From Myxococcota bacterium (GTDB taxonomy: Bacteria > Myxococcota_A > UBA796 > UBA2385), in contig JAKLKF010000020.1 in NCBI GenBank assembly GCA_023150805.1, positions 16,973 to 80,972 of the forward strand: a DNA stretch of 64,000 nt. The letters are read 5' to 3'. The position numbers and the translations under genes are program-made. This document shows positions 55,658 through 63,997 of this stretch, piece by piece. Position 1 is the stretch's first letter. Each line of letters opens with the position of its first letter. The notes beneath the pieces are model-generated. The model saw nothing but the letters and a program-made list of their open reading frames with translations, was not told where the DNA came from and did no database searches.

Positions 55658-56263
55658 ATGGTCCCCCCCCTCGCCCCCCTCGGCCTCGACGACATCCTGC
55701 CCCTGGACCGCTACCTGGCCCTGCGGTCGACCTACCTGCAGGAGATGCTGCGCTACAAGGACGACCGGCGGATCAGCCTCGGCGGCTGCCTGAGCCTGAC
55801 CTTCGAGTGCCGCGAGACGGTGCTCTGCCAGGTCCACGAGATCCTGGCCCTGGAGTACGCCCACCGCCCGCACCGCATCGGCGAGGAGCTGGCCGGCTAC
55901 GCCTGCCTGGTCCCGCGCCCGGGCGAGCTGACGCTGACCGCCTTCGTCGACGGCGGCCCGCCCGCCCAGGGACGCACCCTGGCCCGGGCCCTGGCCCAGG
56001 TGCCCGGCACGCTGTCCCTGCACCTCGACAGCCACAGCATCGCCGCCGAGCCGGCCGCGCCGACGCCCGATCCCGCGGATCCGGTCCACTACCTGCGGAT
56101 CCCGGTCGGCGATCGGGACCTGTCCACCGCCCGCCTGGTCCTGTCCCTGGGGGCCCGCACCTGGCACGCCCCCCTGCCGCGCGGCCTGCGCCCCGCGTGC
56201 ACCAGCGCGCCCTGCCCGCGCCTGCTCCACCTGGCCGCCGCCCGCCGACAGGCCCCAGGGTAG
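55658..56263 (+). CDS. DUF3501 family protein
   Basis: The 201-residue protein has the family pattern: L-D-D-I-L-P-L-D-R-Y, R-x-x-Y-L, Y-K-D-D-R-R-I-S-L-G-G-x-L-x-L-x-F-E-C-R-E-T-V, and Q-V-H-E-I-L-A-L-E near 66, followed by I-G-E-E-L-A-G-Y-A-C-L-V-P. Genes of this family often sit beside rubrerythrin or iron-sulfur genes, but no mechanism is known. ATG 55658 has GGAG six bases upstream. The Fur box immediately upstream suggests repression when iron is plentiful. The C-terminal part carries extra Cys (C-T-S-A-P-C). Confidence 0.85.
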   Translation: MVPPLAPLGLDDILPLDRYLALRSTYLQEMLRYKDDRRISLGGCLSLTFECRETVLCQVHEILALEYAHRPHRIGEELAGYACLVPRPGELTLTAFVDGGPPAQGRTLARALAQVPGTLSLHLDSHSIAAEPAAPTPDPADPVHYLRIPVGDRDLSTARLVLSLGARTWHAPLPRGLRPACTSAPCPRLLHLAAARRQAPG

Positions 56264-56281
56264 CGGCCCCGGCGGGCGCGC

Positions 56282-56287
56282 TACAGT
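56282..56287 (+). promoter_or_regulatory. TACAGT -10 candidate, leaderless spacing
   Basis: TACAGT ends six bases before ATG 56294, and no ribosome site is seen. Confidence 0.4.
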
Positions 56288-56293
56288 GGCGCC

Positions 56294-57532
56294 ATGCTGT
56301 CCCTCCTCCTCCTGGCCGCCTGCTGCATCCCCCTGGGAGGTGACGGGACCGCGCCGACGCCCTCCGCCCCCGGGGGTCCGCAGGACGCCACATCCTCGAC
56401 CGAGGAAGGCCCCCGCCCCTGGCGCGCCCCCGCCGCCCTGCCCGTTCCCGACCCGCCCGCCGTCCTGCCCGGCCCCGCCCAGAGCGAGGCGGCTCGCCCG
56501 GCATGGCACGCCGACACCGACTACGCCCCCCAGGCGCCCGACGAGGCCTTCGCCCTGGCGCAGCCGGCCGCGGGATCCCTCGCCGAGGGGCTGCTCACCT
56601 GCGAGGTGGTCACCTCCTTCCGCGAGAACCACATCCGCAAGCGCAACAACGTGCCCGACCTGTCCGCCCGGCTGGACCTGGACGGTCGCAGCCTGTACGC
56701 CGTGGGCGCCGACAACGCAGGCAGCGTCAGGGTCAGCGCCCCCCTGGTCGAGCTGACCCCCGGCGAGTCGCTCTCCGTCCAGGCCTGGGACCGCGGCCTG
56801 GTCTTCCGTCGCAAGATGGGGCTGGTCAGCGCCACCTACCAGTCCCTGCCGCTGCAGGCCTCCGCCCAGACCCTGACCCTGGACTGCGGCTGGGTCCCCC
56901 GGGAGGCGCTCGAGCCGCTGCTGCTCGACCGGATCCAGAGCGCGGGCCGCCACCTGCAGGCCTGGGAGCCGTCCGCCGACCTGCAGGCCGACCAGCCCGG
57001 CCCCGACGGCCGGGGCGCCGACGCCTGGCGGGCCATCCTGGACGCCGCCGGCCTGGTGGGCTGGGCGGACCCCCGGGTCGCCGACCGCGTGCGCCGCTTC
57101 GGCGAGAAGCGGGCCGCGCACCTGGACAGCCTGCGGGCCGCCATCGAGGCGGAGCGGGCGCGCCTGCCCGCCGGAATGCGCCCGCTCGGCACCATCCAGT
57201 GGGCCCCCGCCACCCTCCAGCTCTCCGACAACACCGTCTTCGTCCGCCTGCCGGTACAGCCGCTCCAGGGCAGCGTCGAGCAGGGCAGCTTCGGGCTGGC
57301 CGAGCTGCAGCAGGTCCAGCTCCTCGACGCCGAAGGCCAGGTCATCGCCGTCGGCGTGCGGGGCCTGGGCCCCGATGGATCCGACCTGTCCAGCCCCCTG
57401 TCCGGCCCCGGCGTCGTCACCCTGGAGGCCATCACCGACCGGGTCCCGGCCACGCCGATGCTCCTGCGCGCCCGCCTGGCGGACGCCTGGCACTTCCAGC
57501 GGATCGAGGCGGAGGGTGGGAGCGCCCGGTAG
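56294..57532 (+). CDS. Lipoprotein of unknown function
   Basis: The 412-residue protein has a short signal peptide with lipobox L-L-A-A-C (Cys10 or Cys11). A Pro/Ala linker to about residue 95 precedes a beta-rich domain (L-T-C-E-V-V-T-S-F-R-E-N-H near 101, with repeated S-V-R-V-S-A-P-L and L-T-L-D-C-G), a helical middle part and a final beta domain with V-F-V-R-L-P-V-Q-P-L-Q-G near 315. I recognise no family. Position next to the Fur-regulated gene does not by itself mean regulation, since it has its own -10-like element. Confidence 0.82.
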   Translation: MLSLLLLAACCIPLGGDGTAPTPSAPGGPQDATSSTEEGPRPWRAPAALPVPDPPAVLPGPAQSEAARPAWHADTDYAPQAPDEAFALAQPAAGSLAEGLLTCEVVTSFRENHIRKRNNVPDLSARLDLDGRSLYAVGADNAGSVRVSAPLVELTPGESLSVQAWDRGLVFRRKMGLVSATYQSLPLQASAQTLTLDCGWVPREALEPLLLDRIQSAGRHLQAWEPSADLQADQPGPDGRGADAWRAILDAAGLVGWADPRVADRVRRFGEKRAAHLDSLRAAIEAERARLPAGMRPLGTIQWAPATLQLSDNTVFVRLPVQPLQGSVEQGSFGLAELQQVQLLDAEGQVIAVGVRGLGPDGSDLSSPLSGPGVVTLEAITDRVPATPMLLRARLADAWHFQRIEAEGGSAR

Positions 57533-57559
57533 CGGCGCGGTGATCCCGCCGACCCGCCG

Positions 57560-58978
57560 CTACAGGATCGACCCCGGTGCATAGGCCGCCGCGGCGGGGT
57601 GGCTGTCCACCAGGGCCTGCACCTGGCGGGCGAAGGTCCGGACCTGGGCGGGCGCGGCGCCGACGAAGGCCAGCGGCTCGGCCAGCAGCGCCTGCAGGCC
57701 CGCTCGGTCCAGCGGGATCCGCGGGTCGGCCGCCAGCCGGTCCAGCAGGTCGTTGTCCACCTGGCCCCGCTCCCGCATCGCCAGCGCGACCGCGACGGCG
57801 TGCTCCTTGATCGCCTCGTGGGCGGCCTCCCGCCCGGCGCCGGCCTTCACACAGGCCATCAGCACCCGCGTCGTCGCCAGGAAGGGCAGGTTGCGGTCCA
57901 GCTCCCGCTGGATCACGGCCGGGTAGGCGCCCAGCTCGTCGAGCACCGTGAGCAGGGTCTGGAACAGCCCGTCGATGGCGTAGAAGGCGTCGGGCAGCGC
58001 CACGCGCCGCACGACCGAGCAGGACACGTCGCCCTCGTTCCACTGGTCGCCCACCAGGGCGTCCACCATGGCCAGGTGACCGCGCAGGATCGCCGTGAAG
58101 CCGTTGATGCGCTCGCAGGAGCGGGCGTTCATCTTGTGGGGCATGGCCGAGCTGCCGACCTGTCCGGCCTGGAAGCCCTCGGTGACCAGCTCCTGCCCCG
58201 CCATCAACCGCATCGTGCGCGCCAGGTTCGCCGGGCCCGAGGCCACCTGCACCAGGGCGCTCACCACCTCGAAGTCCAGGCTGCGGGGGTAGACCTGTCC
58301 CACGCTGTGCAGGCGCTGGCCGAAGCCCAGGTGGCGCATCACCGCCTCCTCCAGGGCGTCGACCGCCACCGCGTCGCCCAGCAGGTCGAGCATGTCCTGC
58401 TGGGTGCCCACCGGGCCCTTGATCCCCCGCAGGGGGTAGCGGGCGATCAGCTCCTCCAGCCGCCGCGTGGCCTGCAGCAGCTCCTCGCCGAAGCTGGCGA
58501 AGCGCTTGCCCAGGGTCGTGGCCTGGGCCGGCACGTTGTGGCTGCGGCCGGTCATCACGGTGCTCTCGTGCTCCAGCGCCAGCCGGGCCAGCCGGGCCAG
58601 GGCGGCGACGCAGCGGTCGCGCACCAGCAGCAGGCCCTGCCGCACCTGGAGCTGCTCGACGTTCTCGGTCAGGTCGCGGCTGGTCATGCCCTTGTGCACG
58701 TGCTGGTGGCCCGCCAGGGCGCAGAACTCGTCGATGCGGGCCTTCACGTCGTGGCGCGTCACCCGCTCCCGGGCGGCGATGGCGTCCAGGTCGACGCGCT
58801 CGATCACCTCCTCGTAGGCCTCGACCACGCCCTCGGGCACCGGCAGGCCCAGGTCGCGCTGCGCCCGCAGCACCGCCAGCCACAGCCGCCGCTCCTGCAC
58901 CACCTTGGCCCGCGGGGACCAGATCTCCAGCATCTGCGGGCTGGCGTAGCGGGTGGCGAGCACGTTGGGCACGGTCAT
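57560..58978 (-). CDS. purB: Adenylosuccinate lyase
   Basis: The 472-residue enzyme removes fumarate from SAICAR and adenylosuccinate in purine synthesis. Fumarase-superfamily motifs are present: H-K-G-M-T-S-R-D near 86, T-G-R-S-H-N-V-P-A-Q near 128 with the catalytic His, and the signature G-S-S-A-M-P-H-K-M-N near 268 with the catalytic Ser. R-Y-A-S-P-Q-M at the N-terminus is typical of PurB. ATG 58978 has GGAGG six bases upstream. A TAGGCC on the minus strand lies at its usual spacing upstream. Other pur genes are not in the window. Confidence 0.96.
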   Translation of the reverse strand: MTVPNVLATRYASPQMLEIWSPRAKVVQERRLWLAVLRAQRDLGLPVPEGVVEAYEEVIERVDLDAIAARERVTRHDVKARIDEFCALAGHQHVHKGMTSRDLTENVEQLQVRQGLLLVRDRCVAALARLARLALEHESTVMTGRSHNVPAQATTLGKRFASFGEELLQATRRLEELIARYPLRGIKGPVGTQQDMLDLLGDAVAVDALEEAVMRHLGFGQRLHSVGQVYPRSLDFEVVSALVQVASGPANLARTMRLMAGQELVTEGFQAGQVGSSAMPHKMNARSCERINGFTAILRGHLAMVDALVGDQWNEGDVSCSVVRRVALPDAFYAIDGLFQTLLTVLDELGAYPAVIQRELDRNLPFLATTRVLMACVKAGAGREAAHEAIKEHAVAVALAMRERGQVDNDLLDRLAADPRIPLDRAGLQALLAEPLAFVGAAPAQVRTFARQVQALVDSHPAAAAYAPGSIL

Positions 58979-59006
58979 GTGGGCCTCCGGAGCCGAGGGG
59001 CCGGGC

Positions 59007-59729
59007 CTAACGCGACCGATCGGCCTCCCGCGGCAGCCGCTCGAAGCGGAAGTCGCAGCAGGCCGCCCCCTGGGCCAGGGTGCCGGTCCGCCGGTAGCGG
59101 ATGCCCAGGGCGGCGAAGAACTCGGGGAAGACCAGGTCGTCGCTGTAGCAGTTGGGCAGGCAGGCCTCGGGCACGCCCATCCTGCGGGCCAGCTCCAGCC
59201 AGACGCACCACCGGACGTCGAACTGCACGGCGTCGGGACCGTCCTCGACGATGACCAGCTCCTGGCAGCCGGCGGCCTGCGCCGCACCCGGCGCCGGTGC
59301 CACGTAGGCCCGCCAGGCCCGCAGGGGATCGTCGAAGGCGGCCAGCCCCTCGGCCTCGGGCAGGGCCAGCCGCATCGGCTCCCGCGCGCTCTCGTCCATC
59401 ACCGCCTGCATCACGCAGACGGCCTTTCCGGTGCCCAGCACCTCGGCCAGGGCGGCGAACATCGCCAGGTACTCGAGCTGCTGGGCCAGGAAGGCGCCGT
59501 TGGTCATGCCGCGCGCCCGCAGGTCGGACAGGTCCAGCGCCGCCGCCCGCCGCCGCGAGCGCAGGAAGCACCATCCGAAGCGCAGCTTCTGGGGGAAGGA
59601 CAGGTGCCGCATCACGACGGCCTTGCCCACGCGCCGCATGGTCGCCTTCACCTCGGGCGACCAGGCGCCTTCGGCCTCGCTGAAGGCCACGCCGTAGTTG
59701 CGCAGGTGGGACACGTCGGGCAGGTCCAT
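59007..59729 (-). CDS. L-2-amino-thiazoline-4-carboxylate hydrolase family protein
   Basis: The 240-residue protein matches the ATC-hydrolase family (PF14196) over its C-terminal half: P-N-C-Y-S-D-D near 198, F-F-A-A-L-G-I-R-Y-R-R-T-G-T-L-A-Q-G near 211, and C-C-D-F-R-F-E-R near 226, with W-L-E-L-A-R-R upstream. The founding enzyme turns ATC into N-carbamoyl-cysteine (S-carbamoyl form) in cysteine production, but most relatives are uncharacterised. The N-terminal half is helical with R-R-V-G-K-A. It follows purB in reverse order and might be cotranscribed upstream of it. Confidence 0.85.
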   Translation of the reverse strand: MDLPDVSHLRNYGVAFSEAEGAWSPEVKATMRRVGKAVVMRHLSFPQKLRFGWCFLRSRRRAAALDLSDLRARGMTNGAFLAQQLEYLAMFAALAEVLGTGKAVCVMQAVMDESAREPMRLALPEAEGLAAFDDPLRAWRAYVAPAPGAAQAAGCQELVIVEDGPDAVQFDVRWCVWLELARRMGVPEACLPNCYSDDLVFPEFFAALGIRYRRTGTLAQGAACCDFRFERLPREADRSR

Positions 59730-59781
59730 GCGCGCTCCTCGCCGAGGACGGGAGCTAACGCGGCATCCCCGCTGGCCGTGC

Positions 59782-59787
59782 TAGGGT
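59782..59787 (+). promoter_or_regulatory. TAGGGT -10 candidate
   Basis: TAGGGT ends 19 bases before ATG 59807, with GGAGG between. Confidence 0.4.
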
Positions 59788-59806
59788 GCCACCCACGGAG
59801 GCCGCC

Positions 59807-61966
59807 ATGCTGCTGCTCATCGCCCTGCTCGCCTGCGGAGACAAGGACCCCCAGGTCGTGCCCGACGCCGATGGCGACGGCTACGACGTCCCCGAGGACT
59901 GCGACGACGCGGACCCCGACGTCAACCCCGAGGGGGACGAGTCCTGCAACGGCAAGGACGACGACTGCAACGGCGTGGTCGACGACAGCCCCAACGACGG
60001 CCTGCTGTGGCACGAGGACCTGGACGGCGACGGCTATGGCGACCCGCTGGTCACCATCGTCGCCTGCGAGCAGCCCGACGGCTGGGTCGACGACACGACG
60101 GACTGCGAGGACGACGACGCGACGGTCAACCCCGGCGCGCCCGAGCTGTGCGACGACCTGGACAACGACTGCGACGACGACGTCGACGAGGACCCCACCG
60201 ACGCGCCGACCTGGTACCGGGACCAGGACGGTGACGGTCATGGCGACCTGCTGCAGCCCCAGGCGGCCTGCGAGCAGCCCTCGGGCCACGTCGAGGCGGG
60301 CGACGACTGCGACGACCTGGACAGCGACGTGTACCCGGGGGCGCCCGAGCTGTGCAACGACGCCGACGACGACTGCGATGACGACATCGACGAGGATCCG
60401 ACCGACGGCTACACCTGGTACGTCGACGGCGACGACGACGGCTTCGGCGACGCATCCTCGCCCATCCTGGACTGCGAAGTGGTCAAGGGCACGACCGACG
60501 TCGGCGGGGACTGCGACGACGACGACGACACCCAGTTCCCCGGCGCGCCCGAGCTGTGCGGCGACAGCCAGGTCAACGACTGCGACAGCGACGTCGACGC
60601 CGCGGCCGCCACCTGCGGCGGCTGGGGCCACGCCATCGACGCCTCCGCCGTCGCGCGCGACAGCCTGGCCGCCGACCAGGACGCCTGGCTGGGCGCCACG
60701 CTGGCTGGCGGCTTCGACGTGGACGGCGACGGCCGGGACGACGTCGCGGCGGGCGCCTTCCAGCAGGCCACCCCCGACGGCACCGCGGCGGCCGGCGCCA
60801 TCGCGCTGCTGTCCCCCACCGGCCCCGGCGGCGCCGACACCCGCCTGGCGATGCTGTACGGCGACCAGGAGGGCATGGAACTGGGCAGCGAGGTGGCGGC
60901 CCTGGGCGACCGGGACGGCGACGGCGCCAGCGAGCTGCTGATCGCGGCGACCATGGTCGGCGATCGCGGCCAGGGGCGGGTCTACCTGCTGCCCGGCGGG
61001 GCCCTCCCCGACGACCTGGGCGAAGCCCTGGCCTCCTGGGACGGCGACGGCGACGACGAGATCGCCGGAGCCGAGTCGCTGGCTGCGCTGGGCGACGTCG
61101 ACGGCGACGAGCGGCCCGACTTCGCGGTCGGGGCCCGCTACGGCAGCCTGGGCGCCACCTACGCCGGGCAGGCCTACGTCGTCAGCGGCGCCGCCTCTGG
61201 CGCCCACAGCCTGGCCGACGCGACCGCGCGCCTGTACTCCACCTCCAGCTACGGCTACGCCGCCGCCCGGGTCGCCGGCCCCGGGGACCTGGACAGCGAC
61301 GGCATCCCCGACCTGGTGGTCGACGCCGTCGGCGAGGCCGCGGCCTGGATCGTCTTCGGGCCCTTCTCGGGCGACCTGGCGTTGCAGTCCGACGCCGACC
61401 TGCGGATCCTCGACGCCGACGAGCTGACCGCCACCTGCATCGTCGGAGACGACCTGGACGGGGACGGCACCGCGGACCTGGTGCTCTCCACCACCGTGGA
61501 CGCCACCCACGCCGAGCGCGCCGGCGCCGCCTTCGTCCACCTGGGCCCCTGGACCGAGGATGTCGAGCTGACCGAGGCGGACCTGGCGATCCTGGGCGAG
61601 ACCGAGCAGGGCTACCTGGGCGGCGAGGTGGCGCTGCTCCCGGACACCGACGGCGACGGCGAGCAGGACCTGCTGGTCGGCACCGGCAGCTCCACCATCC
61701 GCGCCGGCACCGCCTCGGCCCTGGGCGGCAGCGGCCAGGCCTTCGTCTTCGGCGCCATCGGCGCCCGCACCGGCACCATCCTGGAGTCCGACGCCGACCT
61801 GGTCTTCACCAACGCCACCTCGGGCGAGACCTTCGGCATGGACGTCAGCAGCGCCGGCGACCTGGACGGGGACGGCCGCACCGACCTGCTCATCGGCGGC
61901 CCCGGCGCCACCTGGGGCGGCGGCCTGGGGGACGCCTGGGTCCTGGAGAGCGACCTGCGGTACTGA
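59807..61966 (+). CDS. MopE-type Asp-repeat and FG-GAP (integrin-like) lipoprotein
   Basis: The 719-residue protein has a short lipobox signal (L-L-A-C, Cys10). Residues about 18-260 hold five Asp-rich units of the type D-G-D-G-Y-G, D-C-x-D, P-G-A-P-E-L-C-x-D, D-D-C-D, as in the partial gene at position 1. From about 285 seven FG-GAP-like repeats follow (for example G-G-F-D-V-D-G-D-G-R-D-D-V, A-L-G-D-R-D-G-D-G, S-S-A-G-D-L-D-G-D-G-R-T-D), which fold into a beta-propeller with calcium sites. It is a surface or periplasmic protein. ATG 59807 has GGAGG six bases upstream. Confidence 0.92.
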   Translation: MLLLIALLACGDKDPQVVPDADGDGYDVPEDCDDADPDVNPEGDESCNGKDDDCNGVVDDSPNDGLLWHEDLDGDGYGDPLVTIVACEQPDGWVDDTTDCEDDDATVNPGAPELCDDLDNDCDDDVDEDPTDAPTWYRDQDGDGHGDLLQPQAACEQPSGHVEAGDDCDDLDSDVYPGAPELCNDADDDCDDDIDEDPTDGYTWYVDGDDDGFGDASSPILDCEVVKGTTDVGGDCDDDDDTQFPGAPELCGDSQVNDCDSDVDAAAATCGGWGHAIDASAVARDSLAADQDAWLGATLAGGFDVDGDGRDDVAAGAFQQATPDGTAAAGAIALLSPTGPGGADTRLAMLYGDQEGMELGSEVAALGDRDGDGASELLIAATMVGDRGQGRVYLLPGGALPDDLGEALASWDGDGDDEIAGAESLAALGDVDGDERPDFAVGARYGSLGATYAGQAYVVSGAASGAHSLADATARLYSTSSYGYAAARVAGPGDLDSDGIPDLVVDAVGEAAAWIVFGPFSGDLALQSDADLRILDADELTATCIVGDDLDGDGTADLVLSTTVDATHAERAGAAFVHLGPWTEDVELTEADLAILGETEQGYLGGEVALLPDTDGDGEQDLLVGTGSSTIRAGTASALGGSGQAFVFGAIGARTGTILESDADLVFTNATSGETFGMDVSSAGDLDGDGRTDLLIGGPGATWGGGLGDAWVLESDLRY

Positions 61967-61971
61967 GCCCG

Positions 61972-62433
61972 CTACTCGTACACCGCGCAGGCGCTGCTCT
62001 CGGCGCAGACGGCGAGCCCCAGCCGGTCCGTGTCCGCGGCGAACAGGTGCAGCCGGTCGCCGGTCGGGCAGTCGGCCTGGATCGCGGGGGCCGCGATCAC
62101 CAGGCCGCCCAGGTCCACCTCGTCCAGGTCCAGGTCGGCCACCTCCATCCGGGTCGAGCCGAAGTTGGTCGGGCAGTCGGTGGGCCACTCGTCCTCGTCG
62201 CGCGGCACCAGGTCGACCACGGCCAGCAGGGTGTCGTCGCCGTTGCGGAGCTCGACCGTGCCGTCCTCGGCGTCGACCACCATGCTGCCGGTGGGGGCGC
62301 TGGCCGGGTCGAGCTGGGCGCCGTCCTGCAGGGCCTCGGCGAGCAGCCAGGTTCCGGACGCGATGCGGACGGTGTCGCCTCCACATGCCAGGAGAGGGAG
62401 CAGCACCAGCGGGGCGAGCAGCGAGCGGGTCAC
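61972..62433 (-). CDS. Small lipoprotein of unknown function
   Basis: The 153-residue product has signal and lipobox L-P-L-L-A-C (Cys at about 17) and a beta-rich domain that begins I-A-S-G-T-W-L-L-A-E-A, with three Cys in the mature part and a final A-C-A-V-Y-E. GTG 62433 is chosen because GGAGG lies five bases upstream; an ATG 45 bases earlier lacks a ribosome site and would spoil the signal peptide. It is tail-to-tail with the FG-GAP gene, five bases apart. Confidence 0.82.
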   Translation of the reverse strand: MTRSLLAPLVLLPLLACGGDTVRIASGTWLLAEALQDGAQLDPASAPTGSMVVDAEDGTVELRNGDDTLLAVVDLVPRDEDEWPTDCPTNFGSTRMEVADLDLDEVDLGGLVIAAPAIQADCPTGDRLHLFAADTDRLGLAVCAESSACAVYE

Positions 62434-62532
62434 GGGGCCTCCAGGGGATGGCGACCGGGAATTCAAGAGCCGTGCCATGTCGATGGCCAGCGGATCCTCA
62501 GCGGCGCCTCCGGGCCGATCACGACATCCGGA

Positions 62533-63201
62533 TCACGCCATCGGCAGCTCGCGCAGCGCCGCCTCCACCCCCGACAGGTCCGCGACCAGGGCGTCGGCGC
62601 CCAGGCTGGCGGGGTCCTGGCTGCTGTAGCCGTGGCCCACCAGCACGATGGGGATGCCAGCCGCCCGCGCGGTCTGCACGTCCGTGATGCTGTCACCGAC
62701 ATAGGCGGCGCGCCCGGTACCCAGGGCCTGCACCACCCGCAGCAGGTGGTCCGGATCCGGCTTGCGCCGCGGCACGCTGTCGGCCCCCAGCACGCTGCCG
62801 AAGCGTCCGCGCCAGCCTAGCGTAGCTAGAATCTGCTCGGTCGGGGCCTGGGGCTTGTTGGTGCACAGGCCGATCCGGCAGCCCTGGTCCCGCAGGCGGT
62901 CCAGCAGCGCCTGCGCGCCCGGGTAGGGCCGGGTGCCCTCCTCGACCGCGGCGCCGTAGACCTCGAACCACAGGGGACGCAGCGGGACCGGGTCCAGCGC
63001 CTCGCCGGTGGCGGCCAGCGCGCGGCCCAGCAGCATGTCCAGGCCCTCCCCCACCATGCCGCGCACCTCGTCGGCGCGGAGCGCGCGCCGGCCGAGGTGG
63101 GCCAGCACCTGGTTGACGGCCAGGGCCAGGCCGGGGATCGAGTCGACCAGGGTGCCGTCCAGGTCGAAGACCACGATGTCGGGGAGCGAGGCGGAGGTCA
63201 T
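62533..63201 (-). CDS. gph: Phosphoglycolate phosphatase-type HAD hydrolase
   Basis: The 222-residue enzyme shows HAD motif I F-D-L-D-G-T-L-V-D-S near 12, motif II C-T-N-K-P near 113, motif III R-K-P-D-P-D near 145 and motif IV G-D-S-I-T-D near 167, with the C1-type cap between motifs I and II. The long cap and the Gph-like S-I-P-G-L near 21 favour phosphoglycolate. The window also has glycerate kinase, though far away. Its upstream region includes TAGGCC at 63212-63207. Confidence 0.92.
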   Translation of the reverse strand: MTSASLPDIVVFDLDGTLVDSIPGLALAVNQVLAHLGRRALRADEVRGMVGEGLDMLLGRALAATGEALDPVPLRPLWFEVYGAAVEEGTRPYPGAQALLDRLRDQGCRIGLCTNKPQAPTEQILATLGWRGRFGSVLGADSVPRRKPDPDHLLRVVQALGTGRAAYVGDSITDVQTARAAGIPIVLVGHGYSSQDPASLGADALVADLSGVEAALRELPMA

Positions 63202-63424
63202 GGGGCGGCCTAGCTCGCCGGGGCCGCGCCTCCCAGCGGGACGGGCCCACCGTGCAGCAGGTGCTGCTGCGGGCCCCGGTTCGCCCAGGCGGGTGTGGCC
63301 CGCAGCAGCAGGTCCCGCAGGCCGCGTGCCACCGGGCTCGACCAGGGGGCGGCCTGCCCGGCGACAGCCCGAGAGCCCGGACCGCGCGATCTGGGTCCAA
63401 TTTCCAGCCTTGACACCATCACTA
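63202..63424. other. Intergenic stretch with strong stem-loop, no clear gene
   Basis: No conserved gene is visible. A 72-codon frame on the minus strand (63210-63428) is low-complexity and has no ribosome site. The segment holds the inverted repeat at 63262-63310. Near 63405-63460 the sequence is relatively rich in pyrimidines and A/T, as is usual for intergenic DNA here. Confidence 0.5.
63262..63310. repeat. 14-bp inverted repeat (stem-loop or terminator)
   Basis: Arms TGCTGCTGCGGGCC (63262-63275) and GGCCCGCAGCAGCA (63297-63310) are fully complementary around a 21-base loop with its own short pairing. It lacks a T run, so it could be a factor-independent terminator of an unusual type, or an RNA-structure or protein-binding site between two minus-strand genes. 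Confidence 0.6.
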
Positions 63425-63997
63425 TCACCGCACCCTCCCTCCCATTGTGCTTTCCCCCACCCCCGCCGCCCAGGGGAACGCCGCCGCGAGGCTGGCGCCG
63501 CCATGGACCGTGACGCGGACGGCGGAACCTTCGGGCAGGGCGTACCAGCGCAGTCGCTGGGTCCAGGTCGCCCTGCGGTGCTGGCGCTTGTCGGGCGTGG
63601 TCGCGAGGAAGGGGTGCTCGGGGGGCACGACCGCGCGGCGGAGGTCGACTTGGAAGTCGACGGTGTCGAAGGCGCGCCGGAGCGTGTGCCTGGCGGCGGC
63701 GGGCAGGAAGTGCGCGTGTGAGACCTGGTGTGGGCCGGGCGGGCTGTCCGGGGCAGCCTGGATCGCCAGCGGTGCACCGATGATCTGTCGCGGAGGCCGT
63801 CCGGGTCGAGGAGGCCTGGCCATCGCCTCCACGGAGTGTTGCTGGCGGCGTGTGAAGACGACGGCGGGCAGCTGCGCTGCGATCCGCTCAGCGAGCGCGG
63901 ACGGGACGGCCAGGGTGACGACCTTGGTCTGGTCGGGCTTGGCGCTGGACAGGCAGCTCTCTCTCCCTGGGCAGTTCCAGCACGTACGCCCAGGCAC
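63425..63997 (-). CDS. Uncertain open frame at window edge
   Basis: A frame of up to 190 codons runs from GTG 63997 and might continue beyond the window. It has paired Cys at the start (C-W-N-C-P-G-x-x-x-C) and Arg/Pro-rich later sequence without a recognisable family. I do not consider the start or the coding nature established; other frames here have lower-quality sequence still. Confidence 0.3.
   Translation of the reverse strand: MPGRTCWNCPGRESCLSSAKPDQTKVVTLAVPSALAERIAAQLPAVVFTRRQQHSVEAMARPPRPGRPPRQIIGAPLAIQAAPDSPPGPHQVSHAHFLPAAARHTLRRAFDTVDFQVDLRRAVVPPEHPFLATTPDKRQHRRATWTQRLRWYALPEGSAVRVTVHGGASLAAAFPWAAGVGESTMGGRVR

Noticed and set aside
63425..63997. Transposase fragment at the window edge
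   Set aside because: No catalytic motif, terminal repeat or family similarity is visible.
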